A stretch of 64,000 nt of DNA from JADCCX01 sp051649305. GTDB lineage: Bacteria; Pseudomonadota; Alphaproteobacteria; Rhizobiales; Beijerinckiaceae. The stretch lies in the NCBI GenBank assembly GCA_051649305.1, contig JBOFGV010000052.1, positions 62,001 through 126,000 on the forward strand. The letters run 5' to 3'. Each line of letters starts with the position of its first letter. The first letter of the stretch is position 1. Under the pieces are notes generated by a model that did no database searches, had not been told where the DNA came from, and saw nothing but the letters and a program-made list of their open reading frames with translations. A program made the position numbers and the translations under genes. This document shows, piece after piece, positions 9,079-15,047 of the stretch.

Positions 9079-9198
9079 CCTTCTCCCTCGGGAGAAGGTG
9101 GTCGGCGAATGCCGACCGGATGAGGGAAAATCACGACGGTCAGGGATTCTCCCTCATCCGTCATGCCTTGCATGACACCTTCCCCCTCGGGGGGAAGG
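9079..9198. repeat. RIME-like intergenic palindromic element between metF and metH
   Basis: About 120 bases consist almost wholly of nested inverted repeats. There is an outer palindrome at each end (CCTTCTCCC/GGGAGAAGG at 9079-9098 and a CCTTCCCCC/GGGGGAAGG relative at 9178-9198). GGTCGGC/GCCGACC lies at 9100-9117. CGGATGAGGGA (9117-9127) pairs with TCCCTCATCCG (9150-9160). GTCATGC/GCATGAC lies at 9160-9176. Paired palindromes of this kind are typical of rhizobial intergenic mosaic elements (RIME). The folded RNA could modulate expression between metF and metH. Confidence 0.75.
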
Positions 9199-9207
9199 AA
9201 AAGAACG

Positions 9208-10125
9208 CTAAGCCGCCACGGCTTTCGCAGGTTGCTCGCCCTTGACGCCTACGAGATGGCAGATGGCATAGACCAGATCAGCCTTGTTCATGGTGTAGAA
9301 ATGGAGGTCCGTGACGCCACGGTCCACCAGATCGAGTACCTGCTCGGCAGCGATGGCAGCCGAAATCAGCTTGCGTGTACCTGCATCGTCATCCAGCCCC
9401 TCGAAACGATCCGCCAGCCACTGTGGCACATGGGTGCCGCAGCGCTGGGCGAAATTGGCTGCCTGCTTGAAGTTCATGACAGGAATAACACCAGGCACGA
9501 TGGGAATCGTAATGCCTGCCGCATGCACCTTGTCGAGGTAGCGGAAATAGAAATCATTCTCGAAGAAGAACTGCGTGATGGCGCGGGTAGCACCGGCATC
9601 AACCTTGCGCTTCAGGATTTCGATATCGGCATCAAGATTGGGGCTTTCAGGATGCCCTTCGGGGTAGGCCGAAACCGAGACCTCGAAATCGCCGATCTTG
9701 CGGATGCCCTCGATGAGATCAGGCGTGTAGGCATAGCCGCCTGGATGCGGTTGATAGGCTGTGCCTGCGCCGGTCTGCGGATCACCGCGCAGCGCCACGA
9801 TATGGCGCACACCGGCATCCCAGTAATCCTTGATCACTTCATCAATCTCGGAACGCGTGGCGGCAACGCAAGTGAGGTGTGCGGCGGGCTTGAGCACGGT
9901 TTCCTTGACGATCTTCGCCACCGTATTGTGGGTGCGCTCGCGGGTGGAACCACCTGCACCATAGGTGACGGAAACGAATGACGGGTTCAGCGGAGCGAGG
10001 CGCTCAACGGATTCCCAAAGAGTCTTTTCCATCTCCTCGTTCTTGGGCGGAAAGAACTCGAACGAAACCTTGAGCGTGTTGCGGGTGGACGCGCCACGGC
10101 TTTTGCGGAACGGGGTGAGGACCAT
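9208..10125 (-). CDS. metF: 5,10-methylenetetrahydrofolate reductase
   Basis: MetF is a FAD enzyme that reduces 5,10-methylenetetrahydrofolate to 5-methyltetrahydrofolate, the methyl donor used by MetH. The 305-residue product is one TIM barrel of normal length. It shows VSFEFFPPKN near the N-terminus (catalytic Glu region), SVTYGAGGSTRERT, and HIVALRGDPQ. The start at 10125 lies one base after the stop of the regulator gene upstream and has AGGTGG about 7 bases before it, so the genes form an operon reading regulator, metF, metH. Transcription is probably controlled through the ArsR-type operator candidate at 11152-11169. No SAM riboswitch was seen in front. Confidence 0.97.
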   Translation of the reverse strand: MVLTPFRKSRGASTRNTLKVSFEFFPPKNEEMEKTLWESVERLAPLNPSFVSVTYGAGGSTRERTHNTVAKIVKETVLKPAAHLTCVAATRSEIDEVIKDYWDAGVRHIVALRGDPQTGAGTAYQPHPGGYAYTPDLIEGIRKIGDFEVSVSAYPEGHPESPNLDADIEILKRKVDAGATRAITQFFFENDFYFRYLDKVHAAGITIPIVPGVIPVMNFKQAANFAQRCGTHVPQWLADRFEGLDDDAGTRKLISAAIAAEQVLDLVDRGVTDLHFYTMNKADLVYAICHLVGVKGEQPAKAVAA

Positions 10126-10126
10126 A

Positions 10127-11134
10127 TCAGGCCACCTCTCTCATTGTAGAAATTGATTGCAGGTTGGTATCATCCAGAATGCGCGCATCCCGCGCCTGCC
10201 AGATGGTTACGGTAAGTTTGGTGTCCTTGGCGGCCCGTACAGTCTGGCTGCGGGCATCGTCAAGGCCAGCCTCTGTCAGCACATCGCAGATTTCCTGTGA
10301 GGAAAAACCAAGGCGACGGTGGGCATGTTCTGTGCGCAGAAACTCCAGATCATGCGGGGCAAAGTCCACAACGAACAGACGCCCGCCGGGGCGCAGCGTG
10401 CGTGTCGCCTCGCGGATAGCCCGGGCGGGATCATCAAGGTAATGCAGAACCTGATGAATGACGACGACATCGTAGCCATCGCGCTCTACTGGCAGGGCAT
10501 AGATATCACCCTGACGTACCTGCGCATTTTTCAGGCCGGAACGCTCCAGATTGGCGCGGGCAACAGACAGCATCGCAGGGCTGGTATCAACGCCAATGGC
10601 GCGGGCAGAACGTACCGCCAGCAATTCCAGCATGCGGCCCGTTCCGGTGCCAAGATCAAGGCTGGCGCGGAAAGGTCCGTCACCAATGGCGGCGATCAGC
10701 GCGTTCTCCACGGCGGATTCGGGCACATGCAAGGTGCGAAGCTGGTCCCAGTCTCCGGCGTGGCGGGCGAAATAGCTGTCAGCCATGCGGGCGCGCTCGG
10801 CACGCACCTCAACCAGACGTGCACGGTCAGCGGTCAAGGTCAGATCCTGCGCATCAAGGCCAGCCAACACATCACGCACAACGCGGGATGCCGCACCGTC
10901 CTGCAGGCGAAAGAAGGCCCATGCCCCTTCGCGATGACGCTCGAGTAGACCGGCATCAACCATGAGCTTGAGGTGGCGCGAAACGCGCGGCTGTGACTGG
11001 CCCAGAATGCTGGTGAGCTCTGTAACAGTCAGCTCCGCCTCGCCCAGCAGCGAAGCAAGACGCAGACGCGTAGGCTCACCCAGCGCCTCAAGCGCCGCGA
11101 GTGTGTCGCGAAAACTGATTTTGGCGTGGCGCAT
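10127..11134 (-). CDS. ArsR-family regulator fused to a SAM-methyltransferase domain
   Basis: The protein has an N-terminal winged helix-turn-helix of ArsR type (about residues 15-80, with SILGQSQPRVSRHLKLM as recognition region). A class I methyltransferase fold starts near residue 150 (motif I DLGTGTGRM at 160-168). This fusion is known in proteobacteria as a SAM- or SAH-sensing regulator of methionine-cycle genes (SahR/SamR-type), in which the methyltransferase-like domain binds the ligand. Its position one base ahead of metF supports that role. I chose ATG 11134 because GGAGG at 11141-11145 precedes it; an ATG at 11152 lies inside the candidate operator. No metal-binding Cys pair of the arsenic type is visible in the HTH domain. 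Catalysis has not been shown for such domains and may be absent. Confidence 0.9.
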   Translation of the reverse strand: MRHAKISFRDTLAALEALGEPTRLRLASLLGEAELTVTELTSILGQSQPRVSRHLKLMVDAGLLERHREGAWAFFRLQDGAASRVVRDVLAGLDAQDLTLTADRARLVEVRAERARMADSYFARHAGDWDQLRTLHVPESAVENALIAAIGDGPFRASLDLGTGTGRMLELLAVRSARAIGVDTSPAMLSVARANLERSGLKNAQVRQGDIYALPVERDGYDVVVIHQVLHYLDDPARAIREATRTLRPGGRLFVVDFAPHDLEFLRTEHAHRRLGFSSQEICDVLTEAGLDDARSQTVRAAKDTKLTVTIWQARDARILDDTNLQSISTMREVA

Positions 11135-11151
11135 GCCAAACCTCCATTGCA

Positions 11152-11169
11152 TATAAACATATCTTTATA
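11152..11169. promoter_or_regulatory. Candidate operator of the ArsR-methyltransferase regulator
   Basis: This is an AT-rich inverted repeat, TATAAA (11152-11157), six central bases, TTTATA (11164-11169), 17 bases upstream of the regulator start. Position and symmetry fit an ArsR-family dimer site giving autoregulation and control of metF-metH. The promoter itself is not resolved. Confidence 0.5.
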
Positions 11170-11297
11170 CGTTCATGGAGATGGATGCAAGAGGGAGTCA
11201 GTACACTTACTATCACGCGGAAAAATTATCTGATCTTGCCTTTATACAAACGAGGCGTGCTGCAAATAACGTCAGCCCTTTTTGCTTTGCATGTCTG

Positions 11298-11756
11298 TCA
11301 GACAAAAACAGAGCAGTCATTTGGTTGCCAGCCACTTTTCGTTTCGCTGAAACTGACCTTAGCACTATCAACTTGATCCAGTTCAACCAAGCGATCAACG
11401 ATCCGTCGTATTGAGCTATCTTGCTTGATATATTCGCTGTAGAGGCTCCTCAAAAATCTATCTGCCGTACCGTTCACAGCCTTTTTCCTGTTCTTTTCCC
11501 ACCGACGAACGGCTTGTTCTTCTGCACCAAGAATACCAGCTAGGCTTTTTTGTGTAAGCTCCATTTCAATCCGAATAAAACGAAGCTCTGCACCATTCAT
11601 AGGTTTGGGGATCGATATCAACCAAGATCCAATAGCCTTGTGCAAGCTATCTGTATCTTGAATTGATATGCCTTTTCCATAAGCAGTCACATGCTCTGTA
11701 TAGCCGTTTTCCAGCCAGACATTATCGAGTCCGCTTTCTGTGTAATGATAAGACAT
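11298..11756 (-). CDS. HTH-domain antitoxin-like protein (MqsA/HigA-like)
   Basis: This 152-residue protein carries an XRE-type helix-turn-helix at about residues 56-92 (ELTQKSLAGILGAEEQAVRRW). The N-terminal part of about 50 residues includes YTESGLDNVWLENGY, a pattern seen in MqsA/YgiT-like antitoxins, here without the zinc-binding cysteines. It follows the DUF4258 gene by 13 bases, so the order is toxin then antitoxin, as in mqsRA and higBA loci. I chose ATG 11756 (GAGGG at 11767-11771) over an upstream TTG. Its likely roles are to neutralise the partner and repress the shared promoter through the inverted repeat at 12075-12093. Confidence 0.75.
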   Translation of the reverse strand: MSYHYTESGLDNVWLENGYTEHVTAYGKGISIQDTDSLHKAIGSWLISIPKPMNGAELRFIRIEMELTQKSLAGILGAEEQAVRRWEKNRKKAVNGTADRFLRSLYSEYIKQDSSIRRIVDRLVELDQVDSAKVSFSETKSGWQPNDCSVFV

Positions 11757-11769
11757 CCTGATTTTTCCC

Positions 11770-12072
11770 TCAAAACACCGTGACAATAATCAAACTCTTT
11801 GGAAGTTCTATCGCCACAACACACGTCAACTCCTCACCCGCCGCATGGCGGAAGAGGTTTACCTGCCAATTTCCTTTCTGGTTGAGGAAGGGCCCTTCAA
11901 CAATAGTGCCCTTCTGCACACAGAGTTCAATCTGACGACGAGAGAACCCACGCTTGCGCCTTGCCTTGTCAGAATGCTCTATGATCACGATATTATTCGT
12001 GTCCTTGGCTATCTCGCGCACTATTTGCAATGCGCGTTTTTCTGTCAGTTCAAGCGGTACGATCTCTGCCAT
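11770..12072 (-). CDS. DUF4258 protein, putative toxin of a type II toxin-antitoxin pair
   Basis: This small 100-residue protein has the DUF4258 pattern: IEHSDKARRKRGFSRRQIEL, a short Gly-containing turn (VQKGTIVEGPF), and a C-terminal pair of strands ending SLIIVTVF. DUF4258 belongs to the RelE/MqsR-like fold group and often pairs with an HTH antitoxin, as here. Catalytic activity is not proven by sequence. The gene starts at ATG 12072 directly beside an inverted repeat. The pair is placed directly downstream of ruvA, where ruvB would normally stand. Confidence 0.75.
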   Translation of the reverse strand: MAEIVPLELTEKRALQIVREIAKDTNNIVIIEHSDKARRKRGFSRRQIELCVQKGTIVEGPFLNQKGNWQVNLFRHAAGEELTCVVAIELPKSLIIVTVF

Positions 12073-12074
12073 GC

Positions 12075-12093
12075 ACCTATTAATATGATAGGT
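12075..12093. promoter_or_regulatory. Candidate autoregulatory operator of the toxin-antitoxin pair
   Basis: ACCTAT (12075-12080) and ATAGGT (12088-12093) form an inverted repeat with 7 central bases. It overlaps the region just upstream of the DUF4258 start codon. The ACCT/AGGT core resembles the palindromes bound by MqsA. The site probably blocks transcription or translation initiation when bound by the HTH protein. Confidence 0.5.
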
Positions 12094-12149
12094 CTTAACA
12101 TGGCGTCAATGTGACATTGAATAAAAATCTGATGATGTAAGCGCGCGCC

Positions 12150-12767
12150 CTACCTTGCCATTTCCTTCAGCGCCAAACGAATGAGCGTCTCGGTGCGTGG
12201 ATTCTCACCCGCCACCTTCATCGCGGCGGCGACAGCACCTGAGGCCTGTACCTGCGGATAGCCGAGGTTGACGAGCGCCGAGATCGCTTCCAGCGCGGGC
12301 TGAGGCGCACGCTTGGTGTCGACATCATCCTGCAGTTTCATCACGGCGGGATCAACCGAGCCAAAGGCCGGGGCCTTGTCCTTCAGGTCCAGCACCAGAC
12401 GCTCCGCCAGCTTCTTGCCCACACCCGGCGTGCGGGTGATCGCCGCAACGTCTTTCAGCGCAATCGCTGTGGCGAGATCGCCCACCTTGAAAGTTGACAG
12501 GATCGCCAGCGCAACCTTGGTGCCCACGCCCTGCACAGCCAGCAGGATGCGGAACCACTCGCGCTCGGCATCGGTGGCAAAACCGAAGAGCTTGATCTGG
12601 TCCTCACGCACATAGGTCTCGATGGCCAGCGACGCCGCCTCTCCCGGTGACGGCAGGGATTGCAACGTGCGCCCGGAGCAGAAGGCAACATAGCCCACGC
12701 CGTTCACATCGATGATCACATAGTCATCGCCGTAGCTGTCGATGAGGCCCTTGAGCTTGCCGATCAT
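12150..12767 (-). CDS. ruvA: Holliday junction branch migration subunit RuvA
   Basis: RuvA is the DNA-binding tetramer that recognises Holliday junctions and loads the RuvB motor. The 205-residue product is full length. The OB-fold starts MIGKLKGLIDSYGDDYV. Two helix-hairpin-helix motifs follow (VQGVGTKVALAIL and TPGVGKKLAERLV, about residues 70-125). A C-terminal RuvB-binding domain ends VNLGYPQ...LIRLALKEMAR. It follows ruvC by 16 bases. ruvB, usually next, is missing; a toxin-antitoxin-like pair occupies that place. Confidence 0.97.
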   Translation of the reverse strand: MIGKLKGLIDSYGDDYVIIDVNGVGYVAFCSGRTLQSLPSPGEAASLAIETYVREDQIKLFGFATDAEREWFRILLAVQGVGTKVALAILSTFKVGDLATAIALKDVAAITRTPGVGKKLAERLVLDLKDKAPAFGSVDPAVMKLQDDVDTKRAPQPALEAISALVNLGYPQVQASGAVAAAMKVAGENPRTETLIRLALKEMAR

Positions 12768-12783
12768 AACGTTGTCCTGTCTG

Positions 12784-13284
12784 TCACTTGAAAACTCTCA
12801 CGCCTCGACTGTGTGCATGGCAGATGGCAATGGCCAGCGCGTCAGCAGCATCTTCTGTCTTCGGGTCCGCCTTGGGGAGCAGCACGCCGATCATCATGCG
12901 GATCTGCTGCTTTTCAGCATGGCCGGAACCAACGACCGTTTTCTTCACCTGATTGGGTGCATATTCCGCTACGCTGATGCCGGCCTGCGCAGGCGCAATC
13001 ATCGCCACGCCGCGCGCAGCGCCCAGCTTGAGGGTGGCGCGTGCATCCTTGTTGACGAAGGTCTCCTCGATGGCCGCCTCATCCGGCATCCAGTCGGCCA
13101 CCACCTTGACTAGCCCCGTGTTCAGCAGGTTCAACCGCTCACTGAGGGGCAATTTGTCCGATGGCTCAACCGAACCACAGGCAATGAAGCTGAGACGGCT
13201 GCCCAGAATCTCGATCACGCCCCAGCCGCATTTGCGGAGGCCGGGGTCGATGCCCAGAATGCGAATCGGATGCGGTGCAAGCAT
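12784..13284 (-). CDS. ruvC: Holliday junction resolvase RuvC
   Basis: RuvC is the endonuclease that cuts Holliday junctions symmetrically. The product is 166 residues with an RNase H-like fold. The catalytic acidic residues are visible: Asp13 in ILGIDPGLRKCGWG, Glu in AAIEETFVNKDA, and the Asp pair in EDAADALAIAICHA. It heads the ruvC-ruvA pair. In related genomes yebC lies directly upstream. Here two permeases and an RTX gene intervene before yebC at 17.5-18.2 kb. Confidence 0.97.
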   Translation of the reverse strand: MLAPHPIRILGIDPGLRKCGWGVIEILGSRLSFIACGSVEPSDKLPLSERLNLLNTGLVKVVADWMPDEAAIEETFVNKDARATLKLGAARGVAMIAPAQAGISVAEYAPNQVKKTVVGSGHAEKQQIRMMIGVLLPKADPKTEDAADALAIAICHAHSRGVRVFK

Positions 13285-13388
13285 GCCTTGGGGTAGCCTG
13301 TTCCGAACCGCTGATCCACAGAATCAAATAATCTGACTTGACCTTCCACGACGTCCACCATCTCTTTGTCGGGCAACCTCGAGACTTC

Positions 13389-14168
13389 ATGACCGCGCTT
13401 TCCTCCGCTCTCGGCTATGCCGAGCCTTCCACTTTGCTGATCCTCTCGCTTACCGCTCTTCTGGGCGGGATGGTGCGTGGTTTCACAGGCTTTGGCTTTG
13501 CCATGGTTTTTGTGCCGATTGCATCTGTTGTGGTTGGGCCTGTTACAGCTGTTGCCCTGATATGGTTTATTGACCTCCCCTTTGTCTTTCCCTTGGCGGC
13601 CATGGCCTTTCGCCAGACGGAATGGCGGGAAGTGATCCCGCTTTTTATCGGTGCAACATTGCTTTTCCCGGTTGGCGTCTGGATGCTGACATCGATTGAT
13701 CCTGTCACCGCCCGCTGGGTTATCGCTCTGCTCATACTGTCAGCGGTTGCTACGCTTTCGACTGGCTGGCGCTACAAGGGCGCACCGGGCAAACCGCTGT
13801 CGATTGGTGTCGGTGGCATCTCGGGCATCACCAGTGGCCTCGCCAGCCTTGGAGGCATGCCCATCGCTGTTTTCTGGCTGGCGGCGCAGAAGAGCAATCC
13901 CAGACAGGCAAAGATCAATATGAACGCTTACCTGGGCACAATGACCTTTGTGTCGGGTGCCGTGCTGTGGTGGAACGGCATCCTGACATGGGCAACGGTG
14001 CAGGCTGCGGCTGTTCTCTGTGTCCCTTTCGGGTTTGGGTTATTGGCAGGCTTCAGAATGTTCGATTTGGCCTCTGAACAAACATTCCGGCGTGTTGCCT
14101 ATATGGTCATCACCTTTGCCGCGCTCGCCGCCCTTCCCATTCTGGATGGCGTTATCGGACGACGGTGA
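13389..14168 (+). CDS. TauE/SafE family membrane permease, copy 1
   Basis: This 259-residue polytopic membrane protein of the TauE/SafE (sulfite/organosulfonate exporter) family has the first signature half GGMVRGFTGFGFAMVFVPIA, mid-protein RYKGAPGKPLS, and the second half GGISGITSGLASLGGMPIAV, giving about eight membrane segments. The substrate is probably a small anion but is not defined by sequence. I chose ATG 13389 because the paralogue aligns from MTALS; an upstream TTG at 13338 is possible. The next gene is a close paralogue in the same orientation, so this is a tandem duplication. Confidence 0.88.
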   Translation: MTALSSALGYAEPSTLLILSLTALLGGMVRGFTGFGFAMVFVPIASVVVGPVTAVALIWFIDLPFVFPLAAMAFRQTEWREVIPLFIGATLLFPVGVWMLTSIDPVTARWVIALLILSAVATLSTGWRYKGAPGKPLSIGVGGISGITSGLASLGGMPIAVFWLAAQKSNPRQAKINMNAYLGTMTFVSGAVLWWNGILTWATVQAAAVLCVPFGFGLLAGFRMFDLASEQTFRRVAYMVITFAALAALPILDGVIGRR

Positions 14169-14209
14169 CCACCCTTCAATTGCTTCTGCACCCAAAATGT
14201 CTGGACCTC

Positions 14210-14986
14210 ATGACCGCCCTTTCCACATTCCTTGGCTACCCGGAACCACTTACCTTCCTGATGCTTGTGACAGCGGCCTTTCTCGGCGGGTTGGTGCGCG
14301 GCTTCACGGGCTTTGGCTTTGCCATGGTGTTTGTGCCCATTGCCACCGTGGCTGTTGGTCCTGTGGGGGCAGCAGCCCTGATCTGGCTGATTGATATTCC
14401 TTTTGCCTGGCCACTGGCTGCAGCCGGGTTCCGCCGCGTGGCATGGCGCGAGGTTTTTCCATTGCTGATCGGTGCCATCATCTGTGCGCCCCTCGGCGTC
14501 TGGCTTCTGACAACGCTGGAGCCGATGACCGCCCGCTGGGTTGTCGCCATCGCCATCCTTTGCGGCGTGACCTTGCTGGCCTCTGGCTATCGCTACAAGG
14601 GCGCGCCGGGCAATGCCCTGTCGCTGGGTGTGGGTGGCCTGTCGGGAACTGCCAGCGGCTTGGCGCAGCTTGGCGGCATGCCCATCGCCATTTTCTGGTT
14701 GGCCGCCCAGAAAAATGATCCGCGCCAGACGCGGGACAATCTCAATGGCTTCTTTGCCATACTGCCGATTTTCACCGGCCTGCTTTATTGGTGGAAAGAT
14801 GTGCTGACCTGGCAATGGATCATGCAGGCACTGCCGCTATGTGTGCCCTATGGACTGGCGCTTTATGCAGGCACGCGGCTGTTCTCGGTGGCATCGGAAC
14901 AGACTTTCCGGCGCATTGCCTATGCAGTCATCATTCTTGCAGCTTTTATTGCCCTGCCGCTGACGGACAAGCTGATCGGGCGTTGA
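14210..14986 (+). CDS. TauE/SafE family membrane permease, copy 2
   Basis: This 258-residue paralogue aligns with the preceding gene over its whole length (GLVRGFTGFGFAMVFVPIA, YRYKGAPGNALSLGVGG, SEQTFRRIAYAVI). The two may form a heterodimeric or redundant exporter of small anions. The ATG at 14210 matches the start of the paralogue. A GTG at 14165 overlaps the stop of copy 1 (GTGA), which could allow coupling with a 15-residue extension. The genes sit inside the usual yebC-ruvC linkage. Confidence 0.88.
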   Translation: MTALSTFLGYPEPLTFLMLVTAAFLGGLVRGFTGFGFAMVFVPIATVAVGPVGAAALIWLIDIPFAWPLAAAGFRRVAWREVFPLLIGAIICAPLGVWLLTTLEPMTARWVVAIAILCGVTLLASGYRYKGAPGNALSLGVGGLSGTASGLAQLGGMPIAIFWLAAQKNDPRQTRDNLNGFFAILPIFTGLLYWWKDVLTWQWIMQALPLCVPYGLALYAGTRLFSVASEQTFRRIAYAVIILAAFIALPLTDKLIGR

Positions 14987-15047
14987 AGCGCAGTCGGCGA
15001 GCCAACAAAAGCGGCCCTAACACCGACACCTTTGTTTTTTTGTGGTG

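Noticed and set aside
10127..11200. Possible SAM riboswitch in front of the metF-metH unit
   Set aside because: No SAM-I or SAM-II conserved elements were found. An ArsR-type operator is the better explanation.
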